64,000 nt of DNA from NCBI RefSeq assembly GCF_003148645.1, contig NZ_QGGP01000001.1, positions 744,001-808,000 of the forward strand. Reading direction: 5' to 3'. The translations under genes and the position numbers were made by a program. The DNA is from Xanthomarina spongicola (GTDB lineage: Bacteria; Bacteroidota; Bacteroidia; Flavobacteriales; Flavobacteriaceae). The notes under the pieces are model-generated. The model was given only the letters and a program-made list of their open reading frames with translations. It searched no databases and was not told the origin of the DNA. Shown here piece after piece: positions 35,363-45,222 of the stretch; the stretch's first letter is position 1; every line of letters begins with the position of its first letter.

Positions 35363-36340
35363 ATGAAAACAATTCAATTTAGAGAAGCAATTGCCGAAGC
35401 CATGAGTGAAGAAATGCGCAGAGATGAAAGCATTTATTTAATGGGAGAGGAAGTAGCTGAATATAATGGAGCTTACAAGGCAAGTAAAGGTATGCTTGAC
35501 GAGTTTGGACCAAAACGTGTTATCGATACGCCTATTGCTGAACTTGGTTTTGCAGGTATAGCTATTGGTTCTACCATGACTGGAAACAGACCTATTGTAG
35601 AGTACATGACTTTTAACTTCTCTTTAGTAGGTATTGACCAGATTATAAATAACGCAGCAAAAATTAGACAAATGTCAGGTGGGCAATTTAAATGTCCAAT
35701 TGTATTTCGTGGACCTACAGCTTCTGCTGGTCAGTTAGCAGCTACACACTCTCAAGCTTTTGAAAGTTGGTTTGCTAACACACCAGGTTTAAAAGTAGTT
35801 GTTCCTTCAAATCCTTACGATGCTAAAGGGCTTTTAAAATCTGCTATTCGCGACGACGATCCAGTTATTTTTATGGAAAGTGAGCAAATGTATGGCGATA
35901 AAGGCGAAGTTCCAGAAGGAGAATACACCATTCCATTAGGAGTTGCAGAAGTTAAACGTGAAGGTAAAGATGTTACAATTGTGTCCTTCGGAAAAATAAT
36001 TAAAGAAGCTTATAAAGCTGCTGAAGAATTAGAGAAAGAAGGTATTTCTTGTGAAATCATTGATCTTAGAACTGTTCGTCCTTTAGATAAAGAAACTATT
36101 TTAACTTCGGTTAAAAAAACAAACAGATTGGTTGTTCTTGAAGAAGCTTGGCCTTTTGGTAATGTATCGACAGAAATCACTTATATCATTCAGGCAGAAG
36201 CCTTCGATTATCTAGATGCACCAATAATAAAAATAAATACTGCGGATACTCCTGCACCATATTCATCAGTTTTATTTGAAGAATGGTTGCCTAATAGTAA
36301 TGAAGTGATTAAAGCTGTTAAAAAGGTTTTATATAAATAA
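35363..36340 (+). CDS. pdhB: Pyruvate dehydrogenase E1 component, beta subunit
   Basis: 325 residues from ATG at 35363 (MKTIQFREAIAEAMSEEM). Landmarks: LMGEEVAEYNGAYKASKG, DTPIAELGFAGIAIGSTMTG, RGPTASAGQLAATHSQAFESWF, NPYDAKGLLKSAIRDDDPVIFMES. With the alpha subunit it decarboxylates pyruvate for acetyl-CoA. The alpha subunit gene is not adjacent. It could serve another 2-oxo acid, but the residues favour PDH. Confidence 0.93.
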   Translation: MKTIQFREAIAEAMSEEMRRDESIYLMGEEVAEYNGAYKASKGMLDEFGPKRVIDTPIAELGFAGIAIGSTMTGNRPIVEYMTFNFSLVGIDQIINNAAKIRQMSGGQFKCPIVFRGPTASAGQLAATHSQAFESWFANTPGLKVVVPSNPYDAKGLLKSAIRDDDPVIFMESEQMYGDKGEVPEGEYTIPLGVAEVKREGKDVTIVSFGKIIKEAYKAAEELEKEGISCEIIDLRTVRPLDKETILTSVKKTNRLVVLEEAWPFGNVSTEITYIIQAEAFDYLDAPIIKINTADTPAPYSSVLFEEWLPNSNEVIKAVKKVLYK

Positions 36341-36403
36341 ATATATAATTTTTAAATTAAATTGACTTCATTGGCAATATTGTTGATGAAGTTTTTTGTT
36401 ATA

Positions 36404-38905
36404 ATGAAGTTTAAGTTATTAGTTTTATTTTTTTTCTCAGGCATTGGCTTTTTGTTTTCGCAAACAAAAGTCAGTGGTCATGTCTATGATGAAAATAACG
36501 ATCCAGTAGCTTATGCAAACATTATCTTTAAAAATTCTACTGAAGGGACTATCACAGATGAAAATGGAACCTTTTACTTAGAATCTTCAGAAACTTGGAA
36601 AACTTTAACGGTTTCTTTTATAGGATACGAAACCATAGAATATCCTTTAGATAAAAAAGTCAATTACAATTTAAGTTTTACCATAAAGGAAGCAGCAGCT
36701 GCATTAAATGAAGTTCTTATAATTGCAGGTAAACAATCAAAAAAAGCTGAAGAGAATCCTGCTATTGCCATTTTGCAGAAAATTTGGGAGCAAAAACGTA
36801 AAAATGGTCTCAAGAAGTTTAAGCAATATGCTTACGATAGATATGAAAAGGTAGAGTTTGATATAAACACCATAGATAGCGCCTTAATGGAAGGAAAATT
36901 GTTTAAAGGTATGGAGTTTGTTTTTAAACATGTTGATACTTCTAGAGTTACCGGAAAAACATATCTCCCATTTTTTATAAATGAAGAAGCAGCAAAAGTT
37001 TATGGAGATAATATTCTTAAGAAAGAAAAAATAGAGCTAAAAGGAAATAAAAATTCTGGATTTGATAATAATCAAGCTATCATAGATTTTGTAAAAGATT
37101 TATATTCTGAATATGATGTTTACGATAATTATCTTAAGTTATTCGATAAAAGTTTTGTTAGCCCAATATCTACTACTGGTATTAATACATACAATTACGT
37201 GCTAGCAGATAGTGCTTTTATTGATAATAAATGGTGCTACAATATTATTTATTATCCTAGGCGTAAAAACGAATTAACCTTTAAAGGCGATTTCTGGGTT
37301 GCAGATACCACGTTTGCTATTAAAGATATTAATATGCAGGCTTCAAAGAGTGCTAATATAAACTGGGTTAAAGATATTTATATTGAGCAGGAATTTGAAG
37401 TTTTAAACGATTCTGTGTTTTTGGTAAAGCGAGATTATTTTATGTCAGATTTTACACTTAATAAAAAGGAAAAATCACGAGGCATTTATGGCAAACGAAC
37501 AACACTTTACAATAATTATGTGTTTGACCAGGTAAAGGAAGAAGAGTTTTATAAAAAAGAAGTTTTCGATTATAATAAAGACGCATACAATAGAGATGAT
37601 GCTTTTTGGGATGAAAACCGAATGGAAGTTTTAAATAAAGACGAAAAAGGAGTTTATAAAATGTTAGACACCTTAAAAACGGTTACTAAATTTAAAAGGC
37701 TTTACAATTTAGGTTCCATATTATCTTCAGGATTTATTGAGTTAGATAAGTATAATTTAGATATTGGACCAATTTCTTCAACTTTTGGTTATAACGATGT
37801 GGAAGGCTTAAGGCTTAGAGCAGGAGCTAGAACTTATTTTGGTCAAAACGATTTATGGCGAGCTCAAGGGTTTTTAGCTTATGGCTTTAAAGATAATAAG
37901 TTTAAATATGGTTTATCTGCAAAATTGTTATTGAACCAAAGAAACCGACTCATAATTTCAGCAGGACATAGACGAGATATTGAGCAAATTGGAGCAAATT
38001 TAACAAGCTCAACAGATGTTTTAGGAAGAAGTTTAGCATCTAACGATATTTTTTCGGTTGCTACAAACGATAAGCTATCAAACATTAATTTAGTAGCATT
38101 AGCTATAGAAATGGAGCCATGGCAGAATCTAGTTTTTCGAGTAGGTGGCGATTATAGAACTTTATCTTCTGCTTCACCAACGTTTAGTTTAGATTATGTA
38201 GATCCAGAATCTCCAACAGGAGTTTCTTCTGAAATCCAACAATTTGAAAGTACTTTTTCAGTAAACTATTATCCTCAAAGAAAGATGACTGGTCATGGTG
38301 TTGAAAGACTAAATGCAAATGATGACTATGCTTCCTTATTTACACAATTTAGTGTAGGAACCAAAGATTTATTTAATAGTGATTTTGATTATACTAAAGT
38401 ACAATTTTCATACATACAGCCTTGGCAAATTGGTGGTCTTGGACAGCTTAAGTCAACCTTTCAAGCAGGTAAGACTTTTGGTGAAGTGCCTCTAGGGTTA
38501 TTAAGTATTGTGCCTGGAAATCAATCTTATTTTTCGTTTTACAGATCATTTTCTCAATTAGATTATTACGAGTTTGTAACAGATACGTATGCTGCTTTAT
38601 TTCTTGAGCATAATTTTAATGGACGATTATTTTCTAGAATCCCATTTTTAAGAAAATTAAATTGGAGAGAAATAGTTAGCATTCGAGGTGTTTGGGGAGA
38701 TTTATCTGATGAGAATATTGCCTTAAGTAGTCCTACAAATATGACTTTATTGGCTCCAAACAAAGAAATTTACTACGAATACAGCGTAGGTGTTGGGAAT
38801 ATATTTAAGCTCATGAGAGTAGATTTTAACTTTAGAGGTAATTATTTTGATAATCCTGGAGCCCGAGATTTTGGTGTTTCTATTAATTTCGGATTTAGGT
38901 TTTAA
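36404..38905 (+). CDS. DUF5686 outer-membrane protein with a carboxypeptidase-regulatory-like domain
   Basis: 833 residues from ATG at 36404; the upstream in-frame ATG at 36362 would put 14 residues before the signal peptide MKFKLLVLFFFSGIGFLFSQ. An N-terminal CarboxypepD_reg domain (VSGHVYDENNDPVAYANIIFKN ... GYETIEYPL) is followed by the DUF5686 region (about 95-450) and a beta-rich C-terminal half that ends in FGFRF, typical of outer-membrane barrels. The family occurs across Bacteroidota; function unknown. It is convergent with the M1 peptidase gene, 6 bp apart. Confidence 0.85.
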   Translation: MKFKLLVLFFFSGIGFLFSQTKVSGHVYDENNDPVAYANIIFKNSTEGTITDENGTFYLESSETWKTLTVSFIGYETIEYPLDKKVNYNLSFTIKEAAAALNEVLIIAGKQSKKAEENPAIAILQKIWEQKRKNGLKKFKQYAYDRYEKVEFDINTIDSALMEGKLFKGMEFVFKHVDTSRVTGKTYLPFFINEEAAKVYGDNILKKEKIELKGNKNSGFDNNQAIIDFVKDLYSEYDVYDNYLKLFDKSFVSPISTTGINTYNYVLADSAFIDNKWCYNIIYYPRRKNELTFKGDFWVADTTFAIKDINMQASKSANINWVKDIYIEQEFEVLNDSVFLVKRDYFMSDFTLNKKEKSRGIYGKRTTLYNNYVFDQVKEEEFYKKEVFDYNKDAYNRDDAFWDENRMEVLNKDEKGVYKMLDTLKTVTKFKRLYNLGSILSSGFIELDKYNLDIGPISSTFGYNDVEGLRLRAGARTYFGQNDLWRAQGFLAYGFKDNKFKYGLSAKLLLNQRNRLIISAGHRRDIEQIGANLTSSTDVLGRSLASNDIFSVATNDKLSNINLVALAIEMEPWQNLVFRVGGDYRTLSSASPTFSLDYVDPESPTGVSSEIQQFESTFSVNYYPQRKMTGHGVERLNANDDYASLFTQFSVGTKDLFNSDFDYTKVQFSYIQPWQIGGLGQLKSTFQAGKTFGEVPLGLLSIVPGNQSYFSFYRSFSQLDYYEFVTDTYAALFLEHNFNGRLFSRIPFLRKLNWREIVSIRGVWGDLSDENIALSSPTNMTLLAPNKEIYYEYSVGVGNIFKLMRVDFNFRGNYFDNPGARDFGVSINFGFRF

Positions 38906-38911
38906 ACTATT

Positions 38912-41137
38912 CTATTCTTTATTCTTTTCTTTAAACGCATCAAAATCTGAAGGTGTTTCCACTTTTGGAAAGCTATTGTTTTTTGTATCTGTATCAGCAA
39001 ACTCAAAATTAGGATCTAGGTTTATTTGTTTCACTTCTTTAGTCTTTAAAAAAGTTTTACTTATTTCATATTCATTTAAACGCCAAACTTCAGCAGGTAA
39101 TTTGTCAATTTCTTTTGTGCCATCTATATAAACCCATTCTATTGTTAATGGCATTACCAATCCACCAATGTTCTTAATGGTTAATTCGTAAATATTCTTA
39201 CCAGATAATTGTTTTCTAACTTCAGACTCATCAAGTCTTGATAAAAAACCTCCATAGCTATTCTCTGAGGTTGGAGTCATGGTAATAATTTCTGGACCTC
39301 CAGAAAAATCGGTAGCAATAGTCTCAGCGCTTTCGCCTTCTATTTTAAAGGTGGTTTTTTTATGCTGATCTTCAATATTTAAATCATCTTCATATACTTT
39401 AAACCATTTTACGTTAGAAAGCTCCATGTCTACTTTATCAGTTGTAAAAAACCAACCTCTAAAAAACCAATCTAAATCTGTAGCAGTAGCATCTTCAAGG
39501 GTTCTAAACAAATCTGCAGGATTTGGATGTTTATATTTCCAACGGTTAGCATACTCTTTAAAAGCTTGGTCAAATAGCTCTGGACCAATAATAGATTCTC
39601 TTAACATTTGTAAGCCAACAGTAGGTTTCTGGTAAAAATTAGCTCCAAATTGTGTTAGCAATTCGTTGTCTGAAGTAGTCATAATGGGTCTTAAAATATT
39701 TTGGTCGCCACTCATAAATGGTACAATATCTTTAGGTGTGGTGCTATGGAATTCTGGATATTTTTCAGCAACTGTTCTTTGGTGTAAGTACGTGTTTAAG
39801 CCTTCGTCCATCCACATCCATTTTCTTTCATCTGAACTAACTATCATTGGAAACCAGTTGTGTCCAACTTCGTGGATTATGGTGCCAATCATTCCAGCTT
39901 TAGCTCTGTCGCTCATTTTTCCATTTTTAGGTCGACCTCCATTAAAACTAATCATTGGGAATTCTATTCCAATGTTCGATGTGTTTACAGAAATGGCAAC
40001 AGGATATGGATATTCAAAAGTTGCTTCAGAATATACTTCTAATGCAGCAACAATAGCTCTTGTAGATTCCTCACTCCAAACAGGCAAACCTTCTTTTGGA
40101 TAATAAGACATAGCCATAGTAACATGATCTGAAAACTGATGTGCTTGTGCATCCCAAATAAATTTACGTGACGAAGCAAAAGCAAAATCACGCACATTTT
40201 TTGCATGAAACCTCCATGTTTTTAATTTACTCGCTTTAGTTTTTTCATTTTGAGTAGCTTCTTCAGGAGTTATAATCATTACAGGTTTATCAAAAGATTT
40301 CTCAGCTTCCAGTAAACGTTGCCTTTGAGTTTTAGTTAATACAGACTCACTATTTTGTAGTTTACCAGTAGATGCCACAATGTGGTCTTCAGGAACAGTT
40401 ATTTCAACCTCATAATCTCCAAATTCTAAAGCAAATTCACCCAATCTATTAAATTGTTTGTTTTGCCAACCTTCGGTATCATTATAAACAGCCATTCTTG
40501 GAAACCAATGCCCAAGTAAATAGACTGTGTTATCGTCTTCTGGAAAGTATTCGTAGCCTTCTCTGGACAATAAAAACATACTTCTATCTGTAATTGGGTA
40601 AGACCAAGCTAAAGAAAAACTTACAGAAGAACCAGATTTTAAAGGTTGGTTAAGCATCACTTTCATCATGGTATTGTTAACATAAGTCGTCATGTCTTTT
40701 CCAGAAGCATCTTTAATAAATTTTATAGAATATCCAGTAGGAAAATCTACAGCTCTTGTTAGAAATTGCATTTGTCTGGAGCTAATAGAATCTGAAACAC
40801 CACCAAAAACATCACCAAAATCTTCATTTCCTTTTTTATTAACGTTTTGCTCTAATTGTATCCAGATATAATTTAAGTCATCAGGAGAATTGTTATAATA
40901 AGTAATGGTTTCTTCTCCAAAAAGCACATTGTTTTTTTCGTCTAATGTTGCTTTTATTTTATAATCTGCTCGTTGTTGCCAATAGGCTTTTCCTGGAGCT
41001 CCACTTGCTGTTCTATAAGTGTTTGGAGGAGGAATCATGTTGTCAATAGGTTCAAATTTCCCTTGCCATGGTTGGGTTTGAGAATGTATGGTAGATAAAC
41101 TAAAAAAGGACACGAGAAGGATTAATAAGTGTTTCAT
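38912..41137 (-). CDS. Secreted M1-family metallopeptidase
   Basis: 741 residues with a signal peptide (LLILLVSFFSLSTIHSQ). The zinc site is HEVGHNWFP followed by W-M-D-E-G-LNTYLHQR, the HExxH-x18-E pattern; GxMEN is replaced by GIEFPMISFNGGR upstream. It should be a periplasmic or outer-membrane aminopeptidase. Compare the fused M1 domain at 19628-23209: the two share only the catalytic core. No neighbour suggests the substrate. Confidence 0.88.
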   Translation of the reverse strand: MKHLLILLVSFFSLSTIHSQTQPWQGKFEPIDNMIPPPNTYRTASGAPGKAYWQQRADYKIKATLDEKNNVLFGEETITYYNNSPDDLNYIWIQLEQNVNKKGNEDFGDVFGGVSDSISSRQMQFLTRAVDFPTGYSIKFIKDASGKDMTTYVNNTMMKVMLNQPLKSGSSVSFSLAWSYPITDRSMFLLSREGYEYFPEDDNTVYLLGHWFPRMAVYNDTEGWQNKQFNRLGEFALEFGDYEVEITVPEDHIVASTGKLQNSESVLTKTQRQRLLEAEKSFDKPVMIITPEEATQNEKTKASKLKTWRFHAKNVRDFAFASSRKFIWDAQAHQFSDHVTMAMSYYPKEGLPVWSEESTRAIVAALEVYSEATFEYPYPVAISVNTSNIGIEFPMISFNGGRPKNGKMSDRAKAGMIGTIIHEVGHNWFPMIVSSDERKWMWMDEGLNTYLHQRTVAEKYPEFHSTTPKDIVPFMSGDQNILRPIMTTSDNELLTQFGANFYQKPTVGLQMLRESIIGPELFDQAFKEYANRWKYKHPNPADLFRTLEDATATDLDWFFRGWFFTTDKVDMELSNVKWFKVYEDDLNIEDQHKKTTFKIEGESAETIATDFSGGPEIITMTPTSENSYGGFLSRLDESEVRKQLSGKNIYELTIKNIGGLVMPLTIEWVYIDGTKEIDKLPAEVWRLNEYEISKTFLKTKEVKQINLDPNFEFADTDTKNNSFPKVETPSDFDAFKEKNKE

Positions 41138-41439
41138 GTTGAGAAGGTTGGTTTTATTTTGATTGATACAGCAAGATATAAAAATTTTGAAAGAAGGTAT
41201 TTATTTTAACAGATTGATATTAGGAATTTAAGAAGAGACTTCCTTTAAGGTAGAAATTTTGCTAGCTTGTCTGAAGATTGTTTTTCAGTTTGCACATAAC
41301 CAAAGACTAAAGTTAAATTCAATCCATTCCATTCGACTTCCAATTAAACTAAGTTAACCAAAAAAACAACAAAGTCAAATACGTTTTTGTTGCCCAAAAC
41401 CAAACACTTACGTACCTTTGCAGTCCTAAAAAAATTAAG
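41138..41439. other. Gap with promoter of ppa
   Basis: 302 bp between divergent genes. The only clear signal is the ppa promoter at its right end; a minus-strand promoter for the M1 peptidase is not obvious. I see no small gene or RNA in it. Confidence 0.6.
41390..41420 (+). promoter_or_regulatory. Promoter of ppa
   Basis: TTG (41390-41392), 20-bp spacer, TACCTTTG (41413-41420): full match to the Bacteroidota consensus, 20 bp before the ATG at 41440. Confidence 0.85.
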
Positions 41440-41967
41440 ATGACAAATAAAGGGAAATTAACGTTCGATGTATTGATTGAAATACCAAAAGGGAGTAGAA
41501 ATAAATACGAATACGATTTCGAATTAAAGAAAATACGTTTCGACAGAATGTTGTTTTCATCTATGATGTATCCAGCAGACTATGGCTTTATTCCTGAAAC
41601 CTTAGCCTTAGATGGAGACCCATTAGATGTTTTGGTAATGGGTGGAGAACCAACCTTCCCAATGTGTGTGGTTGAGGTAAAACCAATAGGCGTGTTCCAC
41701 ATGGCTGATGAAAAAGGACCAGATGAGAAAGTAATATGTGTACCTGTTTCAGATCCAATTTGGAACAATCTAAACGATTTATCAGATATGAATCCTCATC
41801 AAATAAAAGAAATAGAACATTTCTTTCAAGTTTATAAAGACTTAGAAAAAAAGAGAGTCGATGTTGGTGGTTGGGGAAATGCCGAAGAAGCTTACGATAT
41901 TCTTAATAAATGTGTAAATCGTTATGAAAATAGTGAGCATAAAACTAAAGGAGATTTTACTATTTAA
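41440..41967 (+). CDS. ppa: Inorganic pyrophosphatase (soluble, family I)
   Basis: 175 residues. EIPKGSRNKYEYDFELKKIRFDR at the N terminus, the DYGFIPETLALDGDPLDVLVM signature holding the metal-binding aspartates, and the DLSDMNPHQIKEIEHFFQVYKDLEKK C-terminal part. It hydrolyses PPi to phosphate in the cytoplasm. The membrane pyrophosphatase gene follows 118 bp downstream, past a terminator, with its own promoter. Confidence 0.95.
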   Translation: MTNKGKLTFDVLIEIPKGSRNKYEYDFELKKIRFDRMLFSSMMYPADYGFIPETLALDGDPLDVLVMGGEPTFPMCVVEVKPIGVFHMADEKGPDEKVICVPVSDPIWNNLNDLSDMNPHQIKEIEHFFQVYKDLEKKRVDVGGWGNAEEAYDILNKCVNRYENSEHKTKGDFTI

Positions 41968-41992
41968 ACAGTGTCTTTAACTTATATATTAG

Positions 41993-42025
41993 AAACCCTT
42001 TTACAATACATGTAGAAGGGTTTTT
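41993..42025 (+). terminator. Terminator of ppa
   Basis: Stem AAACCCTT / AAGGGTTT (41993-42000 and 42016-42023) with inner TAC/GTA pairs and a short T-run. Confidence 0.8.
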
Positions 42026-42044
42026 AAATGTTAACGTATTTTGT

Positions 42045-42052
42045 TACATTTG
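42045..42052 (+). promoter_or_regulatory. -7 box of hppA
   Basis: TACATTTG, a full match to TAnnTTTG, 33 bp before the hppA ATG at 42086. A clear TTG at the usual distance is missing. Confidence 0.6.
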
Positions 42053-42085
42053 CGCTGCTAAAAACTAAACAAACAAAAAAATAAT

Positions 42086-44536
42086 ATGGAATCAATGATG
42101 ATTTATATGCCAATTGCAATGGCACTTTTAGGATTAATTTATATGGTGGTTAAGAAATCTTGGGTAATGAAACAAGATGCTGGAGATGGGAAGATGAAAG
42201 AGATTTCAGATCACATCTACGAAGGAGCTCTTGCTTTTTTAAATGCTGAGTACAGATTATTAGCAATTTTTGTAGTAATTGTAAGTGTGGCTTTAGCAGC
42301 TGTATCTTTTATAGTTCCAACAACACATTGGTTAATAGTAATAGCTTTTATTTTTGGGGCTTTCTTTTCTGCATTTGCAGGAAACATAGGTATGAAAATA
42401 GCAACTAAAACAAATGTTAGAACAACACAAGCTGCTAGAACAAGTTTACCAAATGCACTTAAAATTTCTTTTGGTGGAGGTACAGTTATGGGATTAGGAG
42501 TTGCTGGATTAGCTGTTTTAGGGTTAACCTTATTCTTCATTATTTTCTTCTGGTTCTTTATGGGAAGTACATGGACAAACACCATGGATATGACTATTGT
42601 TCTTGAAACATTAGCTGGTTTCTCTCTTGGAGCAGAATCAATTGCTTTATTTGCTCGTGTTGGTGGAGGAATCTATACAAAAGCAGCAGATGTTGGAGCC
42701 GATTTAGTTGGAAAAGTTGAAGCTGGTATCCCAGAAGACGATCCAAGAAATCCTGCAACTATTGCAGATAACGTTGGTGATAATGTAGGTGATGTTGCCG
42801 GAATGGGAGCCGATTTATTTGGTTCTTACGTAGCTACTGTGTTAGCAGCGATGGTTCTTGGTAACTATGTTATTAAAGATATGGGTGGAATGATTGACGA
42901 TGCCTTTGGAGGTATTGGACCAATCTTATTACCTATGGCAATTGCTGGTGCAGGAATTATTATTTCTGTTATTGGTACTATGTTAGTTAAAATAAAAAGT
43001 AACGATGCCAAAGAAGCTCAAGTTATGGGAGCTTTAAATGTTGGTAACTGGACATCTATTGGTTTAGTAGCAATATCTTGTTTTGGTTTAGTTACTTGGA
43101 TGTTACCAGAAACTATGCAAATGAATTTCTTTGGTGAAGGTCTTCAAGAAATTTCTTCAATGCGCGTATTCTATGCTACTTTGGTAGGATTAGTTGTTGG
43201 AGCTGTTATTTCTTCTGTAACTGAATATTATACAGGTTTAGGTAAAAAACCAATTTTAAATATTGTACAACAGTCAAGTACAGGAGCTGGAACAAATATT
43301 ATTGCTGGTTTAGCAACAGGTATGATTTCTACTTTCCCTTCTGTATTATTATTTGCTGGAGCTATTTGGGCATCTTATGCATTTGCTGGATTCTATGGAG
43401 TAGCTTTAGCTGCTTCTGCAATGATGGCAACTACTGCAATGCAGTTAGCAATTGATGCTTTCGGGCCAATCTCTGATAATGCTGGTGGTATTGCCGAAAT
43501 GAGCGAACAAGAACCTATTGTAAGAGAACGTACAGATATATTAGATTCAGTTGGTAATACAACTGCAGCAACAGGAAAAGGATTTGCTATTGCTTCTGCA
43601 GCTTTAACATCGTTAGCATTATTTGCTGCCTATGTAACCTTTACAGGAATCGATGGAATTAACATCTTTAAAGCACCTGTTTTAGCCATGTTATTTGTTG
43701 GTGGAATGGTACCAGTAGTATTTTCTGCTTTAGCAATGAATGCTGTTGGAAAAGCTGCTATGGAAATGGTAGAAGAAGTACGTCGTCAGTTTAGAGACAT
43801 TCCTGGAATTATGGAAGGAACTGGGAAACCAGAATACGATAAATGTGTTGCTATTTCAACTGAAGCATCTTTAAAAGAAATGATGTTGCCAGGTTTATTA
43901 ACTATCGGATTTCCTTTAGTTATTGCTTTTGTTCCAATGATTTTTGGAATGGATAATATGGCTATTGCTGAAATGTTAGGTGGTTATATGGCTGGTGTTA
44001 CTGTTTCTGGTGTACTTTGGGCAATTTTCCAAAACAATGCTGGTGGTGCTTGGGATAACGCTAAAAAATCATTCGAAGCTGGTGTAATGATTAATGGTGA
44101 AATGACTTATAAAGGTTCTGAAGCTCATAAAGCTGCTGTAACTGGAGATACTGTTGGAGATCCATTTAAAGATACTTCTGGACCTTCAATGAACATTTTA
44201 ATTAAATTAACCTGTTTAATTGGATTAGTAATTGCTCCAATTTTAGGTGGACATGCTATTGAAGAAGGTGTTGCTCTAACTGAAACAAATGAAACTACTG
44301 AAGTGATAAAAAAGGTTTATGTAGAAATGGAGGTTGAAAGCGATGATATTGCTAAAGCTGTTGTTAATATTACAACTGTTGAAAATGGAGAATCTAATGT
44401 AGATGAAAGAGTTATTTCTGGAACTTTAGAAGAAGTTAAAGCTAAAGTAGAATCATTAAAAGCTGGAGCTTCATCTGTAAAAGTAAAATCTAATAAAGCT
44501 GATCTTCAAGAAGAGATTTCTATAGAGATAGAGTAA
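42086..44536 (+). CDS. hppA: Membrane-bound ion-pumping pyrophosphatase, K+-dependent type, with a C-terminal extension
   Basis: 816 residues with about 16 membrane helices. The PPi-binding segments DVGADLVGKVEAGIPEDDPRNPATIADNVGDNVGDVAGMGADLFGSY-type (around residues 205-250) are intact. GNTTAATGKG near 490-498 has alanine where the K+-independent form has lysine, so it should need K+; such enzymes pump Na+, H+ or both. Residues after about 725 (LTETNETTEVIKK ... EISIEIE) form an acidic 90-residue tail outside the usual length. The enzyme recovers energy from PPi for an ion gradient. Pump ion cannot be read from this sequence alone. Confidence 0.92.
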   Translation: MESMMIYMPIAMALLGLIYMVVKKSWVMKQDAGDGKMKEISDHIYEGALAFLNAEYRLLAIFVVIVSVALAAVSFIVPTTHWLIVIAFIFGAFFSAFAGNIGMKIATKTNVRTTQAARTSLPNALKISFGGGTVMGLGVAGLAVLGLTLFFIIFFWFFMGSTWTNTMDMTIVLETLAGFSLGAESIALFARVGGGIYTKAADVGADLVGKVEAGIPEDDPRNPATIADNVGDNVGDVAGMGADLFGSYVATVLAAMVLGNYVIKDMGGMIDDAFGGIGPILLPMAIAGAGIIISVIGTMLVKIKSNDAKEAQVMGALNVGNWTSIGLVAISCFGLVTWMLPETMQMNFFGEGLQEISSMRVFYATLVGLVVGAVISSVTEYYTGLGKKPILNIVQQSSTGAGTNIIAGLATGMISTFPSVLLFAGAIWASYAFAGFYGVALAASAMMATTAMQLAIDAFGPISDNAGGIAEMSEQEPIVRERTDILDSVGNTTAATGKGFAIASAALTSLALFAAYVTFTGIDGINIFKAPVLAMLFVGGMVPVVFSALAMNAVGKAAMEMVEEVRRQFRDIPGIMEGTGKPEYDKCVAISTEASLKEMMLPGLLTIGFPLVIAFVPMIFGMDNMAIAEMLGGYMAGVTVSGVLWAIFQNNAGGAWDNAKKSFEAGVMINGEMTYKGSEAHKAAVTGDTVGDPFKDTSGPSMNILIKLTCLIGLVIAPILGGHAIEEGVALTETNETTEVIKKVYVEMEVESDDIAKAVVNITTVENGESNVDERVISGTLEEVKAKVESLKAGASSVKVKSNKADLQEEISIEIE

Positions 44537-44558
44537 TCTTAAATAAAAAATAGATACT

Positions 44559-44588
44559 AAAAAAAGCCACGTAATGCGTGGCTTTTTT
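44559..44588. terminator. Bidirectional terminator between hppA and the deoxynucleoside kinase gene
   Basis: Stem GCCACG / CGTGGC (44566-44571 and 44577-44582) extended by A/T runs on both sides, loop TAATG. It serves both convergent genes. Confidence 0.9.
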
Positions 44589-44605
44589 ATTAGTTGAGAT
44601 TGAGA

Positions 44606-45220
44606 TTAAAATAGTCCATTAATTTCAGCATCAATCTTATTTATAATGCTTCCTAAGTCTTCTGGATTAGCAACAAAATCTAAATTATCTACATCTATAA
44701 TTAAAAGATTCCCTTTATCGTAACCATGAATCCAAGCTTCATAACGTTCATTCAATCTACTTAAATAATCAATGCTAATAGAGTTTTCGTAATCACGACC
44801 TCTTTTATGTATTTGAGAAACCAGATTTGAAATAGAACTGCGTAAATAGATTAATAAATCTGGACCTTGAACAAAAGATTCCATGAGGTCGAATAGTGAT
44901 CTATAATTTTCAAAATCGCGATTGGTCATTAATCCCATAGCATGAAGGTTTGGCGCAAAAATATGTGCATCTTCATAAATGGTTCTATCTTGAATAATGT
45001 CTTTACCACTTTCTCTAATTTGTGCTACCTGACGAAATCTACTATTTAAAAAATAAACTTGTAAATTAAAACTCCAACGTTCCATCTGGTTGTAAAAATC
45101 GTCTAAATAAGGATTGTCTACCACATCTTCTAATTGAGATTCCCATCTGTAGTGTTTAGCAAGTAATTTTGTAAGTGTGGTTTTACCAGCACCAATGTTT
45201 CCGGCTATTGCAACATGCAT
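44606..45220 (-). CDS. Deoxynucleoside kinase
   Basis: 204 residues. P-loop GNIGAGKTTLTKLL near residues 7-20, WSFNLQVYFLNSRF, the DRTIYED motif (equivalent of the DRS motif) and FVQGPDLLIYLR. Fits the dNK/dGK family that phosphorylates deoxyribonucleosides for salvage. Substrate range is unknown. It overlaps no gene but lies only 2 bp after the stop of the upstream hypothetical gene. A nucleoside transporter gene is at 30670. Confidence 0.9.
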   Translation of the reverse strand: MHVAIAGNIGAGKTTLTKLLAKHYRWESQLEDVVDNPYLDDFYNQMERWSFNLQVYFLNSRFRQVAQIRESGKDIIQDRTIYEDAHIFAPNLHAMGLMTNRDFENYRSLFDLMESFVQGPDLLIYLRSSISNLVSQIHKRGRDYENSISIDYLSRLNERYEAWIHGYDKGNLLIIDVDNLDFVANPEDLGSIINKIDAEINGLF

Positions 45221-45222
45221 AA

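Noticed and set aside
35129-35377. Open frame of 82 residues on the minus strand (and one of 67 on the plus strand)
   Set aside because: Lies in very AT-rich promoter DNA between etfB and pdhB, overlaps the pdhB start, has Lys/Ile/Asn/Phe-biased composition and no family look.
39666-40103. Antisense frame of 145 residues opposite the M1 peptidase
   Set aside because: Mirror of a gene with an intact zinc site; no other support.
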